DNA of 22,487 nucleotides from assembly GCF_946886105.1 (NCBI RefSeq), contig NZ_CAMPHV010000064.1:1-22487 (forward strand). The letters are read 5' to 3'. Source of the DNA: an uncultured Pseudomonas sp. GTDB lineage: Bacteria > Pseudomonadota > Gammaproteobacteria > Pseudomonadales > Pseudomonadaceae. Below, piece by piece: positions 14,637 to 22,104 of the stretch (position 1 is its first letter; every line of letters begins with the position of its first letter). The position numbers and the translations under genes are program-made. A model generated the notes under the pieces. That model searched no databases. It had not been told where the DNA came from and saw nothing but the letters and a program-made list of their open reading frames with translations.

Positions 14637-16020
14637 GGCGAACCTCGAAAGTTTTTCCGTCGCGGCTGCTCAGCCAGCGATGCGTGATCAGCTCGACGAA
14701 TAACGTGGCGGTATGGCGGCTGCTCTTACGGGCAAAACGAGGGCCGTTGCAATTGACGTCGCGGACGCTGAAGTGGGTCCAGCCTTTCTGCGCCAACCAG
14801 CGCAGCAGCCGATCCGCTTCCTCGAGTCGGCTATTGGCCGGCTGCTGTTCGGTCAGACGCTGAATTTCGGCCAGGTAGTAATCCATCAATGTGGAGGCGC
14901 GCTGAATGTGTGCTTCATCCAGCTGACGGGTCTCTTCAACCATGGCCAGTACACCCGCGATGCGCAGCACATTTGCCGCGGCCTTGCCCGCGGCGGGCTG
15001 GACGCCAGCCAGCTCGCCAAACTCGCCGGACTGGCACTCGATGGTGTCGTGAATATCGATCCAGGCACGCCGGGCACGGGGCGTCAGTTCCAGCGTGGCG
15101 GGATTGAGTGCGCCATCCTGGTGAAGCGACCAGGGTTTTTGCAGCAGGGCGGTGATTCGCTGTTGGTAGCGCTGGACCTTGGCATCTCGGGTCAGATCGA
15201 TTGCCTTGTAGAGCCGCTGGCCGGCCAGGCGCTCGGGCCAACTGATCAGACAACGGCCTAGGATGCCTTGGCCATTGATCACCGGGTCTTTGAACAGCTG
15301 GTTGGCCAGGTAGGGTTGCAGCATCAGGTGCAGGCTGAGGCGGCGGTCATAGGCGCGCAGGCTTTCGCCGGCCATGGAGCGGGCCCGGTCAATCGGGCTG
15401 CCATCCCACAGCGTCGACAAGGTGGTGATCGCCTTGAGCAGATTCTCTTTGCTCATGGTGCTGCTCCCCAGGAACTGACCCCCTTCATCATTGAACAAGC
15501 CCATGCTGGGCAAGCCATGACACAGGCTTTTGACCAGGGCCTCGATGGTGGGCTCGGCGATGATCAGTCTCGGCGGCGCCGGTTCGGCTAGCTCGGCGCC
15601 TTCCGCCTCCGAGAGCTTCTTTGAGGTGTTGGCTTTGCTCATGAGGCGGGTCGCAGCGCGATAGGCTTTGAGCTTTTCCGCGTATAGGGTCCACTGCTGT
15701 CGCTCCCAATCGCGCGCGGCCTTCAGTGCCAGCTGATCCACCGCGCTTTTGCGATCACCCGAGGGCGCCACCGTCAGTAGGTAGAGGGACAGCGGATAGG
15801 TTCGGCCGTCGAGTTGGACATTGGCATGACCCTGGCTCACCAGAGCAGCGCTGGCCAGCACCGATTGCGCGGCCATGGCGCAGGGCACGCCGATCACCTC
15901 GGCCAGTCGCTCGACCGCGGGGCCCAACAGATCCCCGAGTGCGTCGACCGGGTAGGGCAGGGGCGCCTGCCGGTATTCGAGCAAGGGTTGCGGTGGCGCG
16001 AAGGCTTCACACGGTTGCAT
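14620..16020 (-). CDS. DUF3987-like P-loop protein of genomic island (466 aa)
   Basis: This is a cytoplasmic protein of the DUF3987 family commonly found in integrated elements near AlpA-type regulators and primases, where a DNA replication or mobilisation ATPase role is suspected but not shown. Numbered from the ATG at 16020, SLYLLTVAPSGDRKS ends at about residue 92 with a Walker A-like APSGDRKS (Lys91). LFNDEGGQFLG near residue 200 is a Walker B-like acidic stretch. Helical and basic regions follow, and a C-terminal winged-helix-like segment (LLRWLAQKGWTHFSVRDV). The start at 16020 is chosen because AGGAG lies 7-8 nt before it; an ATG at 16026 is too close to that site, and the frame opens at 16059. 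It is the first gene of the operon ending at 13029. Confidence 0.8.
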   Translation of the reverse strand: MQPCEAFAPPQPLLEYRQAPLPYPVDALGDLLGPAVERLAEVIGVPCAMAAQSVLASAALVSQGHANVQLDGRTYPLSLYLLTVAPSGDRKSAVDQLALKAARDWERQQWTLYAEKLKAYRAATRLMSKANTSKKLSEAEGAELAEPAPPRLIIAEPTIEALVKSLCHGLPSMGLFNDEGGQFLGSSTMSKENLLKAITTLSTLWDGSPIDRARSMAGESLRAYDRRLSLHLMLQPYLANQLFKDPVINGQGILGRCLISWPERLAGQRLYKAIDLTRDAKVQRYQQRITALLQKPWSLHQDGALNPATLELTPRARRAWIDIHDTIECQSGEFGELAGVQPAAGKAAANVLRIAGVLAMVEETRQLDEAHIQRASTLMDYYLAEIQRLTEQQPANSRLEEADRLLRWLAQKGWTHFSVRDVNCNGPRFARKSSRHTATLFVELITHRWLSSRDGKTFEVRHVPPQ

Positions 16021-16300
16021 CGTCATTCTCCTGAGGTTGTCGACTTCGCCCTCACTCATCCCGCCACGGTTGTTGAGTGTTATCAGGGATCAAGGCCCCT
16101 GCGGCCTGTGAGGGTTGTCCACTGACGCGGGACAGACGGCTCTTTACGACCGGGGATCGCATCCCAAGAGCTCGGGCATCTCATGATCTGGCCTCCTGAA
16201 CACCGAGAACGGTGGGCGGGTGGAGGCTGCACTGGCTGACGAGACCATTGCCGCGAGATCCTGAGTCGGGTGAAGGCAGCGGTGCGATGACCGGGGCATG

Positions 16301-16317
16301 CCTGACTGTCAGTCAGG
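16301..16317. promoter_or_regulatory. palindromic operator-like site
   Basis: CCTGACTG and CAGTCAGG flank a single central T, giving a perfect 17-bp odd palindrome about 280 bp upstream of the DUF3987-like start. It could bind a dimeric regulator; no promoter could be tied to it. Confidence 0.35.
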
Positions 16318-16451
16318 TGCAGTCCATTCCCTGGGCTGCGGCACCATCATCGGTAGCGCTGTTGCGGGTGACGTCGGCGTTTGTCACGCCGATTGTCACG
16401 CGGGGAGTTGCCGCAACGCCTCGTACTGCGTGGGCTGCAGCAAGGGTAGGA

Positions 16452-16486
16452 GCGCCCGTCTCTTTCCGGGAGAAAGAGACGGGCGC
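16452..16486. other. perfect 15-bp hairpin, 5-nt loop
   Basis: The arms 16452-16466 (GCGCCCGTCTCTTTC) and 16472-16486 are exact reverse complements around the loop CGGGA. There is no T-run, so it is unlikely to be a simple intrinsic terminator. It could be a structured RNA element or a protein-binding site. Confidence 0.6.
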
Positions 16487-16846
16487 GGGTTGGCGCAAAC
16501 TTAACGGCCAATGGGATAGGTGGCTGCAGAACAGCTGCGCAGGTATGTGCTGCCGCAATGGGCACGGTGTGAAGTGGGCATTCATCACTCGGGCGAGTGA
16601 CCGTGCGAGCTTCCGAACGCTAATCGCACTTGGGCAGAACCACCGCGGGAGCGGCGTAGCCTTAAAGGTTCTGGCTACCTGGGTTTGCTGTCAACGACAG
16701 CGCTTTGCGGCTTCTTTCTATCGCTCGCGTATGGCGGGGTCAACCGTGTTGCGCGCAGTCGCTTGCGCCAGTCAGCGGGTGCTGGAGGCCCTTGGTCGTG
16801 AGTGGTGTTGGATGGACGATTTGCCGTCCGTCGTCTTCTCAAGGTT

Positions 16847-16891
16847 AGCCCCTGCCCATGGGAATGCGGAGCCTTCCCATGGGCAGGGGCT
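16847..16891. other. perfect 18-bp hairpin containing CCCATGGG palindromes
   Basis: The arm AGCCCCTGCCCATGGGAA (16847-16864) is the exact reverse complement of 16874-16891, with a 9-bp centre. Each arm carries the palindrome CCCATGGG. It lies about 170 bp after the integrase stop codon and may end integrase transcription, though it lacks a T-run; a replication or regulatory site is also possible. Confidence 0.65.
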
Positions 16892-16923
16892 TGGCCGGAG
16901 GAGCGCGGGCATTCAGGTGATGC

Positions 16924-16948
16924 GGCGACAGTCGCTACGGCTGTCGCC
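16924..16948. repeat. GGCGACAG/CTGTCGCC inverted repeat
   Basis: GGCGACAG (16924-16931) and CTGTCGCC (16941-16948) are exact reverse complements separated by 9 bp. They share the GTCGCC core with the triple repeat at 16977-17000 and the cluster at 14487-14567. Confidence 0.5.
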
Positions 16949-16976
16949 ATGCCGAACGCCACCTATTACGCGGGTT

Positions 16977-17000
16977 GTCGCCGGTGTCGCCGCAGTCGCC
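16977..17000. repeat. three GTCGCC units at 9-bp phase, iteron-like
   Basis: GTCGCC begins at 16977, 16986 and 16995. The whole block, including the preceding GTT, resembles the reverse complement of 14487-14513 (about 27 of 33 bases match by eye). It may be a regulatory or replication iteron, or a remnant of a copy of the 119-aa gene. Confidence 0.45.
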
Positions 17001-17060
17001 AAAAGAACCATCGTTGTATCGGGGCGTCGTTTACGGCTGCCGGCGTCATCCGGTGAACGC

Positions 17061-18317
17061 TTAGCGTATGGGCACGACGTTGTGGTCCTTGGTTCGAGTG
17101 ATCGCAGATGCCGACAGACTGCCCGTGGCCGCGTTCTGGATGTGTTCACTCCACCAGGCCATCATCGGGCGCCGGCGTTCGATGTAGTCCGCTCGGTTGT
17201 AAGCGCTTCGGACTTCGTCCTTGTCGACATGGGCGAGGGCGACCTCGATCAGCTCCGGATCCCAGCCATGCTCGTTGAGGATGGTGCTGGCCATGGAGCG
17301 CATGCCGTGGCTGACCAAACGGTCCTGGAAGCCCATGCGTTTCAACGCCATGTTGGCGGTCTGGCTGTTGGCATGGGTGCGCGGGTTTCTGTCCGCCGGG
17401 AACACGTACTCCCGGTGGCCGCTGTGGGGCTTGAGCGTCTCCAGTAACGCGAGTGCCTGTTCGGTCAGTGGGATGCTGTGCGGGCGACGCTTTTTCATGC
17501 GCTCCGCTGGGATGGTCCAGATGCGTTTGTCGAAGTCGATGTCTGCCCACCGGGTGGTGGCCGCTTCGGCGGGGCGGGTCATGGTGTGCAATTGCCATTC
17601 GATCAGGCAGCGGGTCGTGCGCTTGATGCTGGCGTTGGCGAGTTCCATCATCAACTCGGACAGCTCTTCAGGTCGTAGCGCCGCCATGTTCTGTTTTTTC
17701 GGTTTCTTGAATACCGCCCGGATACCGCTGAGGGGGTTGGCGAAAATCAGCCCGGAGTTGACCCCGTAGGTCATGATTTCGTTGAGCCGTTGGCTCAGTC
17801 GCTTCACCGTCTCCAGGCTGCCTTTGGCCTCGATCGGGCGAAGGAGCTTGATGACCATTGGCGCGCTGATCTGCGAGAGCGGCGTTGTTTTCAGGTCTGG
17901 AAATACATGCAGCGTGAGTGAGCGCCAGATATCTTCGGCATACGCCGGCGTGACGGAATCTTTCTTCAACTCGAACCATGCGGTGGCCACATTCTCGAGC
18001 GTGTGTTCCGTCTCCGCTCGTTTCGCTTGCTTCAGCTCATCGCGTTGAACTTTGGGGTCGATCCCCTGTGCGAGTAGCTCGCGAGCCTCAACCGCTTTCT
18101 TCCGGGCGTTCGCCAGCGAGAGGTCGGGGTACGGGCCGAGCCCCATATTGATACGGTTATTGGTTACCGGATCGCGGTAGTTGAAGTTCCACAGCATCGA
18201 GCCGTTGCTCCTGACCCGGAGCTGGAGGCCGTTACCATCGCTGAGGACGTAATCCTTGTCTTTCGCCTTGACTGTCTTGAGCTGACGGTCGGATAGGCGG
18301 AGGGCTGAAGCAGGCAT
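17061..18317 (-). CDS. P4-type tyrosine integrase (418 aa)
   Basis: This is the site-specific recombinase of the island. Numbered from the ATG at 18317, an N-terminal arm-binding DUF4102-like domain spans about 1-90 (LSDRQLKTVKAKDKDY, LSDGNGLQLRV, GLGPYPDLSLANAR). A core-binding domain is at 105-200. The catalytic domain follows, with TRPAEA (Arg248), HGMR (His337, Arg340), LAH (His363) and SAYNR (nucleophile Tyr373). The length is usual for the family. The start at 18317 is supported by an AGAGG Shine-Dalgarno sequence and by a promoter at 18352-18380; a longer frame from 18401 would begin upstream of that promoter. The gene starts 188 bp from the 3' end of ssrA and points away from it, as expected for an element integrated in ssrA. 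Two dyads around the promoter suggest tight repression. Confidence 0.95.
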   Translation of the reverse strand: MPASALRLSDRQLKTVKAKDKDYVLSDGNGLQLRVRSNGSMLWNFNYRDPVTNNRINMGLGPYPDLSLANARKKAVEARELLAQGIDPKVQRDELKQAKRAETEHTLENVATAWFELKKDSVTPAYAEDIWRSLTLHVFPDLKTTPLSQISAPMVIKLLRPIEAKGSLETVKRLSQRLNEIMTYGVNSGLIFANPLSGIRAVFKKPKKQNMAALRPEELSELMMELANASIKRTTRCLIEWQLHTMTRPAEAATTRWADIDFDKRIWTIPAERMKKRRPHSIPLTEQALALLETLKPHSGHREYVFPADRNPRTHANSQTANMALKRMGFQDRLVSHGMRSMASTILNEHGWDPELIEVALAHVDKDEVRSAYNRADYIERRRPMMAWWSEHIQNAATGSLSASAITRTKDHNVVPIR

Positions 18318-18338
18318 GAGAGCTACCTCTGACGCCGT

Positions 18339-18394
18339 TTTGGTATTCCAAAAAATAGCACCGGATGCCTTGGTGAGCAATTTGGAATACCAAA
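18339..18394. promoter_or_regulatory. pair of TTTGG-N4-CCAAA operators flanking the integrase promoter
   Basis: TTTGGTATTCCAAA (18339-18352) and its exact reverse complement (18381-18394) are 42 bp apart centre to centre, about four helical turns. Each is itself a dyad (TTTGG-N4-CCAAA). One overlaps the -10 box and the other abuts the -35 box of the integrase promoter. They are likely sites for a repressor, or for the integrase or an excisionase acting as autoregulator. Confidence 0.7.
18352..18380 (-). promoter_or_regulatory. sigma-70-type promoter of the integrase gene
   Basis: On the minus strand, -35 TTGCTC (18380-18375), a 17-bp spacer and -10 TATTTT (18357-18352) lie 34 bp upstream of the integrase ATG. 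Transcription would start near 18345, giving a short leader that contains the Shine-Dalgarno sequence. Confidence 0.65.
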
Positions 18395-18467
18395 TGGACA
18401 AGAACTTGGAAAGCGTCGGTAGATGCCAGTGGTACGTAAGTTATTGATTTTGCTGGGATTCAGGCAC

Positions 18468-18493
18468 AAAAAAAGACGTCCGTGGACGTCTTT
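18468..18493 (-). terminator. Rho-independent terminator after ssrA
   Basis: A perfect 10-bp stem (AAAGACGTCC at 18472-18481, pairing with 18484-18493) is followed on the minus strand by a run of seven T. It begins 12 nt past the tmRNA 3' end. If the island recombined at the ssrA 3' end, this terminator was carried in by the island or is part of the duplicated att sequence. Confidence 0.85.
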
Positions 18494-18504
18494 AGATGAT
18501 GTAA

Positions 18505-18530
18505 TGGTGGAGCCGGGGGGATTTGAACCC
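18505..18530. other. probable island attachment site (ssrA 3' end)
   Basis: The last bases of the tRNA-like part of ssrA, including the T-arm and CCA, adjoin the P4-type integrase gene. P4-family integrases commonly use tRNA or tmRNA 3' ends, with the 3' end restored at the junction. A second copy of this segment, which would mark the far end of the island, was searched for by eye in this window and not found. The exact core is unknown. Confidence 0.45.
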
Positions 18531-18895
18531 CCGTCCGCCAGTGTTCCGCTTTCGGTACTACATGCTTAGCCGTGTCTATTGAGTTAATCCGCAGCCGCCC
18601 GACGGGCAGGGTGCTTTGGACGAGTTGTGTAAGTTTTAGCCACTTCGTCCACAACGTACTACGCGGCGATCCTGTTCTGCATGACAATCACTTCAGGTTT
18701 ACAGGCATCCCCTAGTGATCGCTGGAGCCGAAGCTACCAGAAGGACTAGTCGCGCCGCTTACGCAGCGAGAGCGTAGCCCTCGTAGTTTTCGTCATTGGC
18801 AACTATAAAAGTTGCAACAGTGGATTTACGACTTCTGTTACCAAGTCGGCATGCACCTAGAGTTTCACTACCGGCGTCGAATCCTAATCGGCCCC
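18505..18895 (-). ncRNA. ssrA: transfer-messenger RNA (tmRNA)
   Basis: tmRNA rescues stalled ribosomes and tags the nascent peptide for proteolysis, together with SmpB. The mature RNA is about 391 nt. The 5' end reads GGGGCCGATTAGGATTCGAC (from 18895) and pairs with the 3' acceptor region. The T-arm with GTTCAAATCC and terminal CCA are encoded (CCACCA at 18510-18505). The tag frame (18800-18759) encodes ANDENYEGYALAA followed by TAA, starting with the resume codon GCC. An intrinsic terminator follows at 18468-18493. It is the integration target of the island and marks the boundary with the core chromosome. Confidence 0.97.
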
Positions 18896-19011
18896 AAAAC
18901 TTTGATCCTGTTGCTGAGACGCGAGTTTACGGCAAAGGTTCCATGCCGTCGACCCGGCATTGCAGGGCGATCGCCAGGCGTCTCTCGTCGCCCACCGCTG
19001 CAAGAAATGTG

Positions 19012-19039
19012 CTGACTAGTAGACACGGCCGGCTATGCT
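19012..19039 (+). promoter_or_regulatory. possible promoter of the hybrid kinase gene
   Basis: CTGACT (19012-19017), a 16-bp spacer and TATGCT (19034-19039) form a weak sigma-70-like pair 42 bp upstream of the ATG at 19081. It is plausible but not distinctive. Confidence 0.3.
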
Positions 19040-19080
19040 TGCCATCTTGCAACCTGCATGTCCTAGGACTAGACCCGACT

Positions 19081-22005
19081 ATGCCACGCGAGCTTCGTTC
19101 TCCTTTGCGTCAGTGGATTTGGCGCGCCTTTGTCCAGAGTGCCTTGATCCCGTTGATCTTGGTCGAGTCTGTGTTGATCAGCGTGTATCTGCTGACCAAC
19201 GCGGCGATTCGCGATTCGCAGATCGAGCATTTGCAGGAGAGTGCTTTGGACGACTTGTCTACCGCGGTCGAACGTGAGGGGCAGGTCGTCGATAGCCGTC
19301 TGCGCTCGGTCGAGGCATTGGTGCGAATATTTCGCGATGCAACGGCTCACGCCTTGCAAAATCAAGACTTCCAGCCCGATAAGGTGGAGCGTGAGCGCCA
19401 TACGCTGACCGATAGCGGGGTGTTCTATAGCCACAGTGACGATGGCCGCGCCGCGTCTTTCTATTCCAACAGCACCCCGCCAGAGCAGCAGGATCACGCC
19501 AAGGTCTTACGCCTATCACAGCTCGACCCGTTGATGCGTTCGATAAAGTCGGCCAACCCACTGGCCGCGGCGACTTACTTCAATAGCTGGGACAGCTACA
19601 ACCGCATCTATCCGTTTTTCATGACGCCCGAGCAGTATCCCCATGACATGGTGATACCCGATTACAACTTCTATTACCTCGCCGACGCCAAGCACAACCC
19701 CGAACGTAAGGTGGTCTGGACCGATGTGTACCTCGACCCGGCCGGTGGGGGATGGATGATGTCGGCGATAGCGCCCGTGTACCGTGGCGATTTCCTCGAA
19801 GGGGTGGTCGGCATAGATATCACCATCGGCCAGATGCTCCGTGAGATCGGCGAGCTGGATGTGCCTTGGCAGGGCTATGCCATGTTGGTCAGTCGCGACC
19901 ACAACATCATGGCGTTGCCGCGCAGCGGCGAGAAAGATTTCGGTCTGCGCGAACTGACCGAATACTCCTATGCCGAGGCGGTTCGCCGGGAAGTGCTCAA
20001 ACCGGAAGACTTCAACCTGAGCAAACACAGTGAAATGCGCCCGTTGTTGGAGGCCATGGCTGCCGGGCAGCGCAATGTGCAAGAGCTGATGCTGGGCGGG
20101 CGCAGGCAGTTGGTGACCTGGAGCGAGATTCCGCAAACCGGCTGGCGCCTGCTGTTGGTGGTGGACGAGGAGAGCATATTCAGCGAGACCAACCGTCTGG
20201 CCAAACGCTATCTGCAAATCGGGTATCTATTGATTGCCGGGCTGATGCTGTTCTACGTGCTGTTTTTCGCCTGGATGTGGGCGCGCTCGCGGCGTTTGAG
20301 CGAGCAATTGGTGCGGCCGATCAATGGCGTCGTCGGCATGATGCGCAGCCTCGGGCAAGGTGATTTCCATCCCGCGGCGCCCGATAGCCAGATCGAGGAA
20401 CTGGTCAGCATGGCCGAAGCGGTGCAGCACACCGGCGAGCAGCTGCAGGCCAGCGAGAACGAGCGTCGCAAAGCGCAGCAGGTGTTGCAGCTGGTGCTCG
20501 ACAGCACCACCGAAAGCCTTTGGGAGGTCGATGTATCCGCCCTGAACATCCGGGTCAGCACGCGTTTCGCCACGCGCTTCGGTTTGCCCCGCGAGCACAT
20601 GAGCCTCAGCGAATTCAATCAGCGGGTGCACCCCAACGACTTGGAGCGTATTCGCCATCTGCGGCAGCAATTCATTGTCAGCGGCGAGGACAAGTTCGAG
20701 GCCGAATACCTGTATGCCGACGCCAACGGCGACTATGTCTGGTTACTCAGCCGCGGCCGGGTGCTGGAACGCGACGCCGAGGGGCATGCCCTGCGCGTTG
20801 CCGGTACCCACGTGGATATCACCCGGCTCAAGAAAGTCCAGGAGGAGCTGCGTCGCGCGACTCTCGAAGCCCAGGCGGCGAGCCAAGCCAAGAGCCGTTT
20901 CCTCTCGAGCATGAGCCATGAGCTGCGCACGCCCTTGAATGCGATCTACGGCTTTGGCCAGTTGATCGAGATGGAGGCGCAGGACAAGCCGGATGCCAAG
21001 CAAGAGGCCGATTATGCGCGGGAGATCGTCAACGCCAGCCGTCACCTGACCTCGTTGGTCGATGACATCCTCGACTTGTCGAGCATCGAAAGCCGCCGTC
21101 AACAATTGCATTTGCAACCAGTGGAAATAGGCGCGCTGATCCACGGTTGCGCCGAGTTGGTCCAGCCCGAAGTGCAGCAACGAAGGTTGCAGTTGCATGT
21201 GCTGGCCGAGGCGGACACCGGCTTGTATGTGCAGGCCGATGTGCGCCGCCTGCGTCAGGTGCTGCTCAATCTGCTGTCCAATGCGATCAAGTACAACAGC
21301 CCGCAAGGCCTGATCAATATCGGCTATGAGCTACGTCCCGACTGCGTTCGCCTATGGGTCGAGGACAGCGGTTCGGGCCTGACCGCCGAGCAGCAGCGGC
21401 AGCTGTTCCAGCCTTTCCAGCGGCTGGGGCGTGAGAACTCGAATATCCCCGGCACCGGGATTGGTCTGGTACTGAGTCGTGAGTTGGCGAATCTAATGGG
21501 TGGCGAGATGGGCTTCAGCAGTATCGCTGGCGGCGGTAGCCGCTTTTGGATCGATCTGCCGGGGGCGCCCGTGCCCACTGCGCAAACTGCGCCACCGGGC
21601 CGGGCCGGAACCGTCGAAGCGCGCAGTTTGGCCAATGTGCTCTGTGTCGAAGACCATCCCGTCTGCATGAAGGTGGTGCGGGAGGCGTTGCGCGGGTTTG
21701 CCGAGGTGCGTGGGGCGGACACCATACAGCAGGCGCTTAACGAGCTGCAAAGCGATACGCCGGCCTTATTGTTGCTGGATCTGGATCTGCCGGATGGCGA
21801 CGGCATGGAGGTGCTCGACGCCATGCGCCGCGACCCGCGTTTGCGTGCCGTACCCGTGTTGGTGATAAGTGCCGCGGCCGATGAGCAGATATTCGAGGAG
21901 GCCCGTCGGCGTGGAGCGCAGGCTTGTCTGGCCAAGCCGATTGACCTGGCTCAGGTGCGCCGTATCACCCTGACCCTGTTGGGGCCCAGGCCGGTGGTTC
22001 AGTAA
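19081..22005 (+). CDS. membrane-bound hybrid sensor histidine kinase (974 aa)
   Basis: This is an inner-membrane sensor kinase that autophosphorylates and relays phosphate to its own receiver domain. The first transmembrane helix is at about 18-40. A periplasmic double-Cache-type sensor follows to about 378 (WTDVYLD at 213-219, GVVGIDITIG at 241-250). The second helix is at about 379-400, HAMP at 400-455, and PAS/PAC at about 465-590. HisKA has SHELRTPLN with His613. The HATPase_c domain has NLLSNAIKYN, EDSGSG and GTGIGL (about 715-830). The C-terminal receiver has acidic residues Glu857 and Asp858, phospho-acceptor Asp900 in LLLLDLDLPDG, and Lys952. The ATG at 19081 is chosen because the open frame further upstream is antisense to tmRNA; the ribosome-binding site is weak. 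No cognate response regulator lies beside it. Cache ligands are often small metabolites; the ligand here is unknown. Confidence 0.92.
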   Translation: MPRELRSPLRQWIWRAFVQSALIPLILVESVLISVYLLTNAAIRDSQIEHLQESALDDLSTAVEREGQVVDSRLRSVEALVRIFRDATAHALQNQDFQPDKVERERHTLTDSGVFYSHSDDGRAASFYSNSTPPEQQDHAKVLRLSQLDPLMRSIKSANPLAAATYFNSWDSYNRIYPFFMTPEQYPHDMVIPDYNFYYLADAKHNPERKVVWTDVYLDPAGGGWMMSAIAPVYRGDFLEGVVGIDITIGQMLREIGELDVPWQGYAMLVSRDHNIMALPRSGEKDFGLRELTEYSYAEAVRREVLKPEDFNLSKHSEMRPLLEAMAAGQRNVQELMLGGRRQLVTWSEIPQTGWRLLLVVDEESIFSETNRLAKRYLQIGYLLIAGLMLFYVLFFAWMWARSRRLSEQLVRPINGVVGMMRSLGQGDFHPAAPDSQIEELVSMAEAVQHTGEQLQASENERRKAQQVLQLVLDSTTESLWEVDVSALNIRVSTRFATRFGLPREHMSLSEFNQRVHPNDLERIRHLRQQFIVSGEDKFEAEYLYADANGDYVWLLSRGRVLERDAEGHALRVAGTHVDITRLKKVQEELRRATLEAQAASQAKSRFLSSMSHELRTPLNAIYGFGQLIEMEAQDKPDAKQEADYAREIVNASRHLTSLVDDILDLSSIESRRQQLHLQPVEIGALIHGCAELVQPEVQQRRLQLHVLAEADTGLYVQADVRRLRQVLLNLLSNAIKYNSPQGLINIGYELRPDCVRLWVEDSGSGLTAEQQRQLFQPFQRLGRENSNIPGTGIGLVLSRELANLMGGEMGFSSIAGGGSRFWIDLPGAPVPTAQTAPPGRAGTVEARSLANVLCVEDHPVCMKVVREALRGFAEVRGADTIQQALNELQSDTPALLLLDLDLPDGDGMEVLDAMRRDPRLRAVPVLVISAAADEQIFEEARRRGAQACLAKPIDLAQVRRITLTLLGPRPVVQ

Positions 22006-22070
22006 AAGCGCTTGATCTTGATGGCAGCCCGCTGGGCCGTTGAACAGCCGGGCTGGCTGGTAACCAAGCA

Positions 22071-22093
22071 CTTGGCGGGCACCTCCCGCCAAG
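22071..22093. terminator. hairpin between convergent genes
   Basis: CTTGGCGGG (22071-22079) and CCCGCCAAG (22085-22093) form a perfect 9-bp stem with a 5-nt loop, between the kinase stop codon and the end of the convergent small gene. There is no T-run, but the position suits a bidirectional transcription stop. Confidence 0.5.
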
Positions 22094-22104
22094 CGCGTCG
22101 CCGG

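Larger units (their letters stand above)
16021..17060. other. 1-kb region without a convincing gene, rich in hairpins and GTCGCC repeats
   Basis: This lies between the integrase stop codon and the DUF3987-like operon, so it should include the operon promoter, which I cannot place securely. It holds a 17-bp odd palindrome CCTGACTG-T-CAGTCAGG (16301-16317), a 15-bp hairpin (16452-16486), an 18-bp hairpin (16847-16891), an 8-bp hairpin (16924-16948) and three GTCGCC units at 9-bp phase (16977-17000). Frames open here on both strands run through the hairpins or are antisense to the integrase and look non-coding. An AlpA-type regulator gene, often found upstream of DUF3987 genes, was looked for and not found. 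Confidence 0.55.

Noticed and set aside
16144..16299. 51-codon minus-strand frame upstream of the DUF3987-like gene
   Set aside because: No ribosome-binding site and no recognisable domain; checked as a possible AlpA-type regulator and does not fit.
16212..17447. 411-codon plus-strand frame
   Set aside because: Its second part is antisense to the P4-type integrase and its first part crosses the perfect hairpins; composition is typical of a GC-rich shadow frame.
18796..19080. 95-residue N-terminal extension of the hybrid kinase
   Set aside because: Its first part is antisense to the tmRNA 5' region and precedes the natural membrane-anchored start at 19081.
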